DNA from: Trichoplusia ni
Lineage: Eukaryota; Arthropoda; Insecta; Lepidoptera; Noctuidae
Direction: 5' to 3'
Assembly: GCF_003590095.1 (NCBI RefSeq)
Contig: NC_039481.1
Span: forward strand, 13,981,895-14,045,894
Length of the DNA: 64,000 nt
The notes under the pieces are model-generated. The model was given only the letters and a program-made list of their open reading frames with translations, did not search any database and was not told where the DNA came from. Made by a program: the position numbers and the translations under genes. Position 1 is the first letter of the stretch. Each line of letters starts with the position of its first letter. Of this stretch, positions 39,312 through 51,224 are shown one piece after another.

Positions 39312-39578
39312 TTTGTAAAAGTGTTTATTATGTATTATTTCCTAAACATAAAATTTTACTTGCACCCCACGATAACATGTATAATAGTTGATGTTTATCA
39401 TACAATCTACATTACAAATACATAGTTAAATTTAACATAATGGAACTGTTCTCTTCTAATAATATGTACTCTTTAAACATCATATTTGTATCTTATATTA
39501 ATGTGTACATTGTGTACATAGAGTAGTATATTACATATTGCGTTTTTCTGTAAAGCACAGTGGATTTTTAAGAAGTTT

Positions 39579-42500
39579 CTAGAGTTGTTCGAAGTCGGGC
39601 TGCGGCGGGGGCTCCTGTGGCAGCGGCTCGAAGTCGCCGAGAGTGTAGTGTGGGTCCTCATGGCGCGGGGTCGCCAGCGGACGGTCGTACGCATCCTTTA
39701 GTAGCTCTTGATCATGCTACAAATAAATAGATAAGGTTTATGTTAAGGTGTAAAAATAATAATGTAAGGTATTAAGGTTATAAGGTTCTATTGTTATGAA
39801 TTTGTAATATTTTTACATTATATTATACAAATATTTAACACGATTTTCATTAAACCCACAATTATGAAATACAGAAGACACTTTCGAATATTTCTTGTTC
39901 TATCTGGTCTTCTTTTTATAGCTAAGCTACTTACTAAAAAAAATATAATCCTTCTTTTGGTGTACATACCTGATCAGATTGCAAAACAGAAGGAGGCGCG
40001 AGGTCGTCAAGGGACAGCTGCGTGTTGAGCACTGACGGCGGGGCGTAGTCAGCCAGGGCAGGCACACTCTCAACGGGCTGTACGCACATCAATATTATTA
40101 ATAAATAGAGAAAGTATTTACACTAGTATAACATAGGGCCTATTCAAAGTATCTCACTGGTTCCGCGCTGGCGGCGTCGTCCTGCAGCTTGTGCGCGGCG
40201 TCCCTCTCGTCCCGCGGCGGCCGCAGCGTGTTGGCGCGCGCCTCCTCCTCCGAGCTGTACGCGGACTTGTGCTCGCACATCAGCAGGTGCGTCAGCATGT
40301 CCGTACCTATTAGTGTATAGTAGGTATTAGGATTCCCAAATTATAACGACAGTGTAGGATCAGTTACATGATGCGAGGCCAGACGAAGTGTAGGGTGGTG
40401 AAGAAATGTTGCCTCATCCTCTGTGTTGAGGTAATTGTGTGATATATACATACCGACGGTAGTGTTGTACCCGCAAACGCAATACGAGCGGTAGGGGGCC
40501 TCCCTGGGCGCGTCCTCGAGCGAGTGCGGGCCGGCGCAGTAGCCGCTGTGTCGCAGCATGGCGCGGTAACACGACGTCGCGTACGAACATTTCGTGCAGC
40601 GAGTCGTGCCTCTGTGTACAGAAAAATCAATTCAAGTCAAGAATCTTAGAATACGTGCCTCTTCGAACAATTCTTTAACCCTAGAAAGATAGTCTGCGTA
40701 AAATTGACGCATGCATTCTTGAAATATTGCTCTCTCTTTCTAAATAGCGCGAATCCGTCGCTGTGCGTTTAGGACATCTCAGTCGCCGCTTGGAGCTCCC
40801 GTGAGGCGTGCTTGTCAATGCGGTAAGTGTCACTGATTTTGAACTATAACGACCGCGTGAGTCAAAATGACGCATGATTATCTTTTACGTGACTTTTAAG
40901 ATTTAACTCATACGATAATTATATTGTTATTTCATGTTCTACTTACGTGATAACTTATTATATATATATTTTCTTGTTATAGATATCGTGACTAATATAT
41001 AATAAAATGGGTAGTTCTTTAGACGATGAGCATATCCTCTCTGCTCTTCTGCAAAGCGATGACGAGCTTGTTGGTGAGGATTCTGACAGTGAAATATCAG
41101 ATCACGTAAGTGAAGATGACGTCCAGAGCGATACAGAAGAAGCGTTTTATAGATGAGGTACATGAAGTGCAGCCAACGTCAAGCGGTAGTGAAATATTAG
41201 ACGAACAAAATGTTATTGAACAACCAGGTTCTTCATTGGCTTCTAACAAAATCTTGACCTTGCCACAGAGGACTATTAGAGGTAAGAATAAACATTGTTG
41301 GTCAACTTCAAAGTCCACGAGGCGTAGCCGAGTCTCTGCACTGAACATTGTCAGATCTCAAAGAGGTCCGACGCGTATGTGCCGCAATATATATGACCCA
41401 CTTTTATGCTTCAAACTATTTTTTTACTGATGAGATAATTTCGGAATTGTAAAATGGACAAATGCTGAGATATCATTGAAACGTCGGGAATCTATGACAG
41501 GTGCTACATTTCGTGACACGAATGAAGATGAAATCTATGCTTTCTTTGTATTCTGGTAATGACAGCAGTGAGAAAAGATAACCACATGTCCACAGATGAC
41601 CTCTTTGATCGATCTTTGTCAATGGTGTACGTCTCTGTAATGAGTCGTGATCGTTTTGATTTTTTGATACGATGTCTTAGAATGGATGACAAAAGTATAC
41701 GGCCCACACTTCGAGAAAACGATGTATTTACTCCTGTTAGAAAAATATGGGATCTCTTTATCCATCAGTGCATACAAAATTACACTCCAGGGGCTCATTT
41801 GACCATAGATGAACAGTTACTTGGTTTTAGAGGACGGTGTCCGTTTAGGATGTATATCCCAAACAAGCCAAGTAAGTATGGAATAAAAATCCTCATGATG
41901 TGTGACAGTGGTACAAAGTATATGATAAATGGAATGCCTTATTTGGGAAGAGGAACACAGACCAACGGAGTACCACTCGGTGAATACTACGTGAAGGAGT
42001 TATCAAAGCCTGTGCACGGTAGTTGTCGTAATATTACGTGTGACAATTGGTTCACCTCAATCCCTTTGGCAAAAAACTTACTACAAGAACCGTATAAGTT
42101 AACCATTGTGGGAACCGTGCGATCAAACAAACGCGAGATACCGGAAGTACTGAAAAACAGTCGCTCCAGGCCAGTGGGAACATCGATGTTTTGTTTTGAC
42201 GGACCCCTTACTCTCGTCTCATATAAACCGAAGCCAGCTAAGATGGTATACTTATTATCATCTTGTGATGAGGATGCTTCTATCAACGAAAGTACCGGTA
42301 AACCGCAAATGGTTATGTATTATAATCAAACTAAAGGCGGAGTGGACACGCTAGACCAAATGTGTTCTGTGATGACCTGCAGTAGGAAGACGAATAGGTG
42401 GCCTATGGCATTATTGTACGGAATGATAAACATTGCCTGCATAAATTCTTTTATTATATACAGCCATAATGTCAGTAGCAAGGGAGAAAAGGTTCAAAGT

Positions 42501-45500
42501 CGCAAAAAATTTATGAGAAACCTTTACATGAGCCTGACGTCATCGTTTATGCGTAAGCGTTTAGAAGCTCCTACTTTGAAGAGATATTTGCGCGATAATA
42601 TCTCTAATATTTTGCCAAATGAAGTGCCTGGTACATCAGATGACAGTACTGAAGAGCCAGTAACGAAAAAACGTACTTACTGTACTTACTGCCCCTCTAA
42701 AATAAGGCGAAAGGCAAATGCATCGTGCAAAAAATGCAAAAAAGTTATTTGTCGAGAGCATAATATTGATATGTGCCAAAGTTGTTTCTGACTGACTAAT
42801 AAGTATAATTTGTTTCTATTATGTATAAGTTAAGCTAATTACTTATTTTATAATACAACATGACTGTTTTTAAAGTACAAAATAAGTTTATTTTTGTAAA
42901 GAGAGAATGTTTAAAAGTTTTGTTACTTTATAGAAGAAATTTTGAGTTTTTGTTTTTTTTTAATAAATAAATAAACATAAATAAATAGTTGTTGAATTTA
43001 TTATTAGTATGTAAGTGTAAATATAATAAAACTTAATATCTATTCAAATTAATAAATAAACCTCGATATACAGACCGATAAAACACATGCGTCAATTTTA
43101 CGCATGATTATCTTTAACGTACGTCACAATATGATTATCTTTCTAGGGTTAAAAACCGGATATCAAATTTTTCAATAGTCACTCACTGTAGATGGACTAT
43201 ATTTAAAATGTCTGCTGAATAATATACTCACAAGAAATGCTTCTCCCTGTCCAGCGGTGTGTCGCACTCCCTACAGAGCACTCCGTCAGGCAGCACCAGC
43301 GTGAGGCCCTCGAAGGTATCGCTAATAGTGTGGTTGGCCGAGTCTTTTACAGGAGGGCGCGCTTTGTTCTACAAAAATAATTGTTAAATGATCATACACT
43401 ACAAGTTATAGGGAGATCAAAGTATACAAACTAGTTATTGGAAACAAAGACAGCTATACTTTGAAGCTCTTTCCCGACGTGCCAAGTTAAACTGGCTATA
43501 ATTATATATTCTAGCGCTACTTACTCTAGGTTTGGTGATCAAATGCTCTTCGGAACACAACGGAGTGGCGCCCTCTACTGTGATGTGGTCTCTCACTTGG
43601 TGCTCTTTTAATTGACCTGAAAGAAATAAAGTCTTATTGCATCTGTTCAACAAACTGTAAATGAACATTCAGGGAACAATGTTTATTCTCGTTGTTTTTT
43701 GTGTTAGGGTGTGATTTCTTACCAAGATGCACAAACTTGAGCACGCATCTGTTGCATCGGACTTCCAAATCTTTGTCCTGGTGTTGTTTCAGATGATCCA
43801 GGTAGAGCACTAAGTTTGCGGTCAGCTCGTGTCCGTCTGAATATATTCTTATGACCTGTTAAGACAACGATTTGCTATAGTTACAGTAGATTTTGTGTAG
43901 ACGTCGTCGATAACATTTACCACATATTATTTAAAATGCCAAAGTACTTTCTTTCACATAGATTCCAACATTTGCAGTTGTTAGCGTCGATAGAATTGTG
44001 CAAGAAAGCCGTCGTATAACATCTAAATTGAATGTAATGAACAAACAAAATTTTTAGGTTACTTTTATCTTATGATTGCAAAAAAGCCTCTTGCTTACGG
44101 GACCTGTTAAAGAGATGTAAGTATGTAAAGATTTCTCAAATATTCGGGAAAGCGGTATTGAGTCAGTTGTTCCACGTATCGCGTGTACCTTGAGGCAGTA
44201 GGGACAGAAGACGGTGTCGGAGTGGCTGTGTTGCGCGCGGTAGTGGTCGGCGGCGGCGCGGTGCGCGGACACGCGGTAGTCGCACGCGTCGCACGCGTAC
44301 GGCAGCTCGCGCGGGCAGTGGCACTTCTGCATGTGCGACGCCAGCGTCAACACCGCCGCGAAGCGGACCTGCACACGGAGAAAGAATTGCTTCAAATATA
44401 GCATTTGTAATTACATTTATTCACTGTTCGCCGAAGATTTTTCTCGATGGCTTGCAATTGGATGGGCCTATGTCCCGCAGTAGACGAATATGGGCTGATG
44501 ATGATGATGATATTCTCTATTAAAGAAGATAGCTAGATAGAGTATCTACTGTAACAGAGACTTTTTATAGTATATTAGAGTTGTATTTAATGAGAAAACT
44601 TCAAGACAAGGTATAATATACGAGTTATATTTTCAAATCCGACTAGAGGGGACATAATAATATCACCAAATCACAAAACATCAAACAATTCTCACCTCAC
44701 AAATAAGACAGGCATACGTAAACAGTTCTGGGGACTTGGTGTCCGCGGGATGGTTGTGCTTGAGATGCGTGTCGAGTTCTTCCTGCGAAGTGAAGCGCGT
44801 GAGGCAGTACTGGCACTGCGCGGGGTTAGCGCCCGCCTCGTCGGGGGGAGCCGCGTGAGAGAACAGGTGCAGCATCAGGGAATAGTTCTCGTTGAACTCC
44901 ACGTGACACACTGGGCACTGTAAGTATTGAGGGGTCTTAGAAGAGATCGGAAAAATCGTTTTTGAGAACAATTTAATTTAAAGCCTCTTTCGTTAAAAAA
45001 CACTTTTGGGGAATGGAAGTCGATAGTTTTGAACAGGTATAATTGATATTTTCTTTGGGGGTTCTTGACATTGATAATATCCAGGAATGTAATTTCCCCT
45101 CTTCACTACAAATCACTTATCCCTACACAATTTACCCAATCTTATAAAATCTTACCTCAACAGCAATAGCAGTCTTCTTGACCTCATCATTGCCTCCGAT
45201 CTGTCCGAAGTAATACCTCTCCATGGACACGGTCTCCTCGGGGCGGACCTCCTTCTTGATGTTCTTGAGCGGGATGTCGTCCAGATCGTCGTCGACGTAC
45301 GAGCGAGCCTTGTTGTTCCGCCGGCTCCGAGCTGTGGGCTCTGAATCTTTTTTGTCTTTCGGTTTGTCTTTTTCTTCTTTAATTTTGGTTTTCCGACTTT
45401 GGGCTAGAGGGATCTGTGGATATATAAGCTGTTTGTAAATTTTGAAAGGGGTTTAGTAGTTTAAAGTGGGGTTATTGTGGGGGCTATTTTTTTACTGTTT

Positions 45501-48500
45501 TATAGTCCGTCCTCCTGCTAGACATAAACACATATACAGCCAAAATTGAACTTACCAAAATGCAGTTCAGTAATACAATCTGTTGTACTAAGATAATCAA
45601 TACAGTAAAGGGTAACATGAAGTCCAAGAAAATGTCCTAAAACTACTGATTGTTTTGTTACCTCCTCATCGTCATCTTCGATGTAGGTGGTCTTCTCCTT
45701 CTTTCTCTTCTTGGGCGGCGGCGAAGGCGAGGGCTCCTTCTTCTTGCGCCCGCGCTTGCCGCGTCCAGTCTCTGGAACCGCTTCAGGTTCCAAATCGATT
45801 TTTTCTTTCTTCTAGAATTGAAAAGGAGAATTAATGTGTGTTTAAAGATTTTTGATATGAAAATATGAAGATCATGAAATGAGGTTTGTTTCTTGTGTTA
45901 ATTGATGAATAACGTAAAGTGACATGGATAATATCAATAAAAGTTCAATTGCATAGTTTTTAAGACTAGTGCAAATAACTAATAAGTAATTTGTAGGTAT
46001 CATTGGCAGGTGATCATCAAAGAAAACCAAAAGAAATAAAAATAAATAAACCAGTTTTATATGCTGTCTACGTAGCTGTACTTTCTTCTTAGTTTACTAG
46101 TTACGTACTACGTAGCTGGACGTCTTAATAACTTGGTAAAAATACACACTTGTTTTGTGAGTTCTGAAAAGGTATCAGTTTATAGAAAATAAATAACCTT
46201 ACCTATATATATCTGTTACATCGTTTATGGTTTTTATGACCCTGCTTTTCAAACTGAGCATAATAAAATATTTAACTTAATTTCTCAAGAGCATTGACCA
46301 AGACTTTCTTAAAATTATTTATTATGTTTTATTAATGATATATCATTAAAAACTAACAAATCCGTCTCAGTACTATTTAATCCGAAATCATTTGGCGTAT
46401 TTTGGAGGTTATTACACTCATCATATTAACATGTACAATATAGTTGAAAAATTCGTTGTCATCGTGTTTGAAGCGTTCAACCGGAACGACAAATAAAGAT
46501 ACAAGAAAAGTGAGTGTATAAAAACGTGGGAATAAGTTATTAGAAAGAAAGAAATTAACTCAAGTTGATTGTACGAGTACCTGGTCAATTTGAGTCTCAA
46601 GACTCATACTAGAATCCTGTAAGAAACACATCTTGGATATAACTTTGAGTAAAACTTTCATTCAAATGAATACAAGCTTAATTGTAAAAAAAACCTGAAT
46701 AATTTCGAAGTAAGTGTAAACTTTTAACACAAACAATTAATTTTTATAATAACTATCGTGATTCATTATTAAATCATGTAACTCGACGACGACTCGCGAT
46801 CCCGCCGCGTCTGCTCATGATTAAGGACTCCGGTTGGGTCCGAAACTAGTCGGGCTACCCCGATAAATACGCGTGAGTAAACCGTTACATGATTTAATAA
46901 CAAACAATTAAATGCGTTTAATGACCAAATACTTAGATTGAACTCAATTTTAAGACGCCATTACGCGCTAGCGACAACTATAACATATAGTGTAAAATAG
47001 CGTAAAGTAGTCACTTTTAAAAGGCGTCTTAAAGTAAAGTAGTCTTAGTATTCAGGGCGATAAGGTTCATAAGCATATCTTACAAGTGGCCTACCTTGCC
47101 GCCGGTCGGGTACTTCCAATTCTTGAAGGGATTCGCAGCGATCTTGTTGAGGCGCACTGTGATGGGATCTTTGGAGTCCATCTTGCTTTGCTCAGCTATG
47201 TGGATCACTATATTGTCGAATGCTTGGCCGGGAGAAAATCCGTATCTAAAAATGATTTTTTGATGAAGTAATGCGTAGGAATTCAGTGGTCTTGTTGACT
47301 TCTTAATTGAAACATAAAAAAAATGAAAACAGTTAAAATAGGTTGTACATTTCGTATTAGGTATAGTTGTTATAAAGTAATGAATATTTGCACTAAGAAT
47401 ATAAGGATTGTTACACATACACATTATCTCTTGTTACTTATTCTGAAATTATGTTTACCTCTCTCTCCAAACCAATTCATCTAAGAACTGCTGTATAATC
47501 TGCCTGGACAGCAACGAGAGTGTGTTCTGGAACATTCTCGGCACTATCCTTCTCAAGTACTCCATAATATTGGCGTTACTGTTCCTCGCCGTCTGGTCGG
47601 AGTGCGACGAGGCTTGGTGCACGTTCTTAAAGCCCATGGCAACCAGCGTGCCCTTGTCTACAGTCAAATCTGTGAGGATGACTGATGATGGATGCACCCA
47701 AGCTGATAGAGGCTCAAGGATCTTCTGGAAACGCTTTTTGTAGTTCTTCTCGTGCTCTGCTAGAGGTTCCACTGCACGAAGTCGGATCTAGAGGAAAAGT
47801 GGGCCAACATCAATTAAGGATATCATGGATACACAAATATTTTAGTAAATAGATATGTGACTTACCAACTTTTCAACTGGATCCAACACACCTAAAACCT
47901 CAACCTTCACTTGTCTCTGAGTCCCATCATGACTGGTTGTCCCCAGCGATATCACGCCAACCTCCACTTTCTTACCGGACCCGCCCAGCAGGCCCATGTG
48001 CTGATGAATAGCTGACGTACAAATCGCTCTGAGCCATGTAAATAAACCCTTTACGTAGAGATTGTCAACTTTCACCCATTGTACTACGTTCTGCACGTTG
48101 GTTTGGCAAGCCCAATGGTAAATCAACTTGAGAAGAACACTTGGCGGGAACGTGGCGCCTTCGAAGATAGAGCTGGAGTAGACGGAGACGAAGCGAGTCG
48201 GACAGCATTCTGATATCCACACGTAGCCGCCTGAGTAGGGGAACTTTGATACGTCGGAGTACATGCCTGGAATAAATATTAATCTCAACAACATTTTGAT
48301 TACATTACTCACTCATTTCTATGCATGAATCATCAAGTCCCTCAATTTCCTTACGACATGACACACAAACCAACCAGTCTAACCACTCACCAAGTTTGAG
48401 CTTGTTCCCCGCATGTATGACACACCATTGCTCTGAGCGGACCAGGCCCTGCTGTATGAGCCACTCGGTGAACTTCATGGGCGTGTGCATGAGCACGGAC

Positions 48501-50653
48501 TTCACCTTGCTGTCCAGCGCCGAGCGGTCGGACGGCGGCACTGTGTCCTTAGCGCGTAAGTAGGGACGGGCCACTACTACCAAGGACGGGAATGTTTTAC
48601 CTGTGGAAATGGATGGAGATGTTTAACAAGAGAGAAAACTGAATCAATAGCTTTTTTATTATGTTTTTATTTCTTGAATGCATATTGGAATTCTATTTGA
48701 TCATGTACATGAACTAATATTAATTTCTTTCTTTCACAACTAAACATTAGTTTTAACTCACCTTGCAGTTTATTGAAGGATACCTCCCTGGAATCAGCGA
48801 TGTTTTTGTTGCCATCTTCTTTAGTAAGGTCCACAATGGCGGTTGTCTTCGTGGCGCTCCCTGTTAGCAGCCCACCGATAGCCGTAGCTTCGGAGGGTCG
48901 GACATTTGTGACCACGCTGTGTACATCTGTTAAGGAAGTATTGTTTAGTAAATCGGTTTCTCAACTGAATATAGATGTAACAATTTATGATTTATTTGTT
49001 AATTTGGCAAAAAAATCGAAAAAGCTATTTTGCAATAACCTCACAAAAAGGAAGCACCCATAAATTGTTTAACTATGTATTACCTATTTGACAAATAAAT
49101 CCAGTTATATTAACTCTTGCTACTATGCTAAAACTTGTCTTCTAAATAAAATAAAATACCACTTACTAGAAGGAGCTAGTGTCTTATCCTTAGTTTTGGT
49201 GTTTTCTTTGTCCTTATCTTTATCCTTCTCTTTCTCTTTAATCTCCTTTTTGTCTTTCTTTTTCTTTTTATGTTTTAACTCAGGAGTCTTGGCTCTTTCA
49301 GGTGATGGTGAATAGTCACGGTCATTCTCATTCCGTAAGTTTTTCTTAGGACGCCCTGGAGAATATTGCATTAATTTTACAGCATGAGAGCATGTAATAT
49401 GTGCTTTGTTATAATATGTGTAGTGCTTAGTACTTAAAGATGTTAATGGTATTTACAAATCATTAATCAAAATAAGATCAGGAAAGGCTAGTTGAGTTTT
49501 GAACTCATATAAACATGAAACTGTTGCATAATATACAGTGTAACTTTTAAGGAAAAAAAGTTGAACAATCATAGAAATATTGCCTTTATACATAAAAACT
49601 TAAATAAAAAGTAAATTTCGGAATCATACCTCTTTTGCTAGGTTTTTCTTTTGTCACAGACAATGAACGAGACCTTGATCTAATGATCTCTGCACTTTGC
49701 CTCTCCAAATCTTTTAGAACTGGTTGTCTGTAAATAAAGTGATATAATATAATGTATAGTCTTAATGAAAATCTATAAAAATATTCCATCAATAATGCTC
49801 CTGAAATTGAATTTACAGGTGCTACAACAATCATCTCTTAAAGAAACTGTGGCCAATGATGATGATGATTATAATTTCACTTGACAATGTGATGCTAATT
49901 TTCATTGCAATAGGAAACTATACTCACATTGACGGACAAGATAAACAATCTATCTAAGCATTTTATTTAACCTAACAGGTAATACTAGTGTTTAGGTGAA
50001 AAATAATCATGTTTCTAAATTGTTCCTAGTCTTCCATAGCCTAGTTTAATGCTAATAAATTAATAACATTCAAATGAATGAAGGGCTCAAGTTTATGATC
50101 AAATGCTTATTAAGTTTAACATTTAAATAAATTCAGTCCTTTAGTTTCAAATATTCCAGTTACTTACTTCCCAAGTAATTGGTACGCCGTGAACTGGTCT
50201 CCGTTATACACAATCTCGCCACCAGTATCCTTGACCATCTCATCCAGTTTGTTCTGGATGCTCTTGAATTCATTATCAGCATTCTTGTATGCTTGGAGCT
50301 GGACCTCAGAGAGTTCTTCCTCCCAACACTCTAGCTCCAGCGTCGGTACATCAGGTCCAAAGTATGATCGCTTGTAGAGATCCGCTTCTATGATCTCCGC
50401 CTGAGGAGGGACCACAGGCGCTACCTCCTGCAAAAGAATATTAATCTTATCAAATACACGCAAATTGCTTGTAGTTCTTGTTTTAAGATCATAACGAAGA
50501 TTTTTAAGAACGTGAGAAGCTGGTTCGGTTAATAGATAGCAGTAAAATACACAGAATTGACTGCCGTAAACTCGGCCCTTATTCGAATGTAAACAATAGG
50601 TGTTATGACGGAATCTTTACCTCAGTGTCGGTTTTAGGCTTTTTCAGCTTCAT
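39579..50653 (-). CDS. MEP-1: MEP-1-like multi-zinc-finger nuclear protein with transposase-derived core
   Basis: Exons, 5-prime first: 50,621-50,653; 50,168-50,427; 49,630-49,727; 49,167-49,355; 48,762-48,926; 48,391-48,600; 47,866-48,266; 47,459-47,787; 47,095-47,245; 46,581-46,616; 45,662-45,811; 45,156-45,413; 44,696-44,917; 44,189-44,368; 43,723-43,855; 43,525-43,616; 43,232-43,368; 40,454-40,611; 40,158-40,306; 39,970-40,077; 39,579-39,716. All sites are GT/AG and phases agree; the total is 1,198 residues. Order: charged N-terminus; Lys/Glu-rich stretch (132-193); a core at about 255-610 resembling Merlin/ISXO2 transposases; basic and acidic linkers (625-760); seven or eight C2H2-type fingers (761-1,110, e.g. 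CPVC, CQYC, CDAC, CNRC); acidic Pro-rich tail. I assign it to MEP-1, the partner of the Mi-2 chromatin remodeller. A Row/POGZ-type chromatin protein is the alternative; the gene structure is surer than the name. Confidence 0.72.
40679..43148 (+). mobile_element. piggyBac transposon, IFP2 type, 2,470 bp
   Basis: Ends are the 13-bp terminal inverted repeats CCCTAGAAAGATA (40,679-40,691) and its complement (43,136-43,148). Each is followed by the asymmetric 19-bp internal repeat (40,695-40,713 and 43,086-43,104). Target duplications TTAA lie at 40,675-40,678 and 43,149-43,152. The canonical IFP2 element is 2,472 bp, so this copy is essentially full length. The intact ends should still be recognisable by a transposase. 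The high similarity to the canonical element suggests recent insertion. Confidence 0.98.
41007..42791 (+). pseudogene. piggyBac transposase, frame broken by four one-base indels
   Basis: The piggyBac enzyme cuts and pastes DNA at TTAA through hairpin intermediates. From ATG at 41,007 to TGA at 42,789-42,791 is 1,785 nt, exactly 594 codons plus stop as in the canonical gene. The frame nevertheless changes four times: +1 in the T run at 41,144-41,147, +1 in the T run at 41,419-41,425, -1 at the A pair 41,444-41,445 and -1 at the single G 41,548. From 41,559 it is open for 410 codons and keeps catalytic D268 (TIDEQ), D346 (CDNWF) and D447 (GGVDTLDQ) at canonical numbering, plus the C-terminal Cys-rich domain. 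All four changes are in or beside homopolymers, so assembly error is as likely as real decay. Confidence 0.93.
44452..44515 (+). repeat. LINE/SINE 3-prime tail with (GAT)n
   Basis: It contains GGGCCTATGTCCCGCAGTAG, then ATATGGGCTGATGATGATGATG. This is the characteristic 3-prime tail of moth RTE-type LINEs and their SINE partners, ending in a GAT repeat. It lies in an intron of the MEP-1-like gene. Confidence 0.65.
46581..46616 (-). CDS. MEP-1: 36-nt microexon of the MEP-1-like gene
   Basis: Twelve codons (DSSMSLETQIDQ) with a TTTCTTACAG acceptor and a GTACTC donor, phase 0 on both sides. It lies between introns of 478 and 769 bp in a gene whose other introns are mostly short. Skipping it would keep the frame, so it is a good candidate cassette exon. 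Its inclusion in the main model is a judgement from splice-site quality. Confidence 0.6.
46769..46897. mobile_element. Short MITE flanked by TTAA
   Basis: The ends are perfect 14-bp inverted repeats, TTAAATCATGTAAC (46,769-46,782) and its complement (46,884-46,897). The 100-base core is GC-rich (for example GGGTCCGAAACTAGTCGGGC), a pattern I know from many moth introns. The outermost TTAA on both sides may be a target duplication, which would fit a piggyBac-type MITE, but the internal repeats do not match the piggyBac ends present in this window. Confidence 0.55.
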
Positions 50654-51224
50654 TCTAGGATAATTCTATAAGTCTGCATGTAAAACTATCTTGATTTGAT
50701 TTGTATTTTATCTGTAAAGAATAAAAATTGTAGCCAAGCTACAAGGCAGTGAATGCCAAACACGGGTCCCATAGAGACTAGTTGTTTATTTTTAATTAAG
50801 TCCAATTCAATAGTGTTGCAGCAAATTGTATGGACACACGAAACGAAGAACACATTTTTACCGTAAACTTCCTATCATTTTATTAAACTTCAGAGAAGGC
50901 TCGGATAGTATTTATTAAATAAATTTTATTTACATGTTCCTAAATGACTTCGAGAAGTACATTTACTAAAAAGTTTCGAGATATAAATTGCGTTCAGTTT
51001 TTACGTTTTCGGTTTTACAGTCTCGCTTCAGTTACATAGGTGAGAATATCAGCGTCAAAAACCGGAACGATTCGATCATTCATCGATATTTCGATAAATG
51101 ATAAGGCGCGTTACCCTAAATTAAAACACAAAAAAATGACAGTGGAACAAATAAGCTAATTTGTGATGAAATTGTTTTACCGAGTGAAAAATTGTTGAAA
51201 CGGGTAAAAACATCTTTGGAAAAC
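50654..51224. promoter_or_regulatory. Bidirectional promoter of the MEP-1-like gene and myopic
   Basis: Only 571 bp separate the two start codons. At 51,082-51,088 is ATCGATA, the core of the DRE motif bound by DREF in insect housekeeping promoters, followed by a second TCGATAA. No TATA box lies at a fitting distance. A TATA-less shared housekeeping promoter is likely. Confidence 0.5.

Larger units (their letters stand above)
40454..43368 (-). other. MEP-1-like intron enlarged by piggyBac
   Basis: The intron runs from the donor at 43,231 to the acceptor at 40,612 (2,620 bp). Removing the 2,470-bp transposon and one TTAA leaves an intron of about 146 bp, in line with its neighbours. The element is in opposite orientation to the gene and leaves both splice sites intact, so the host gene should still be spliced. 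Confidence 0.85.

Noticed and set aside
41987..42286. 99-codon minus-strand frame inside piggyBac
   Set aside because: Shadow of the transposase frame.
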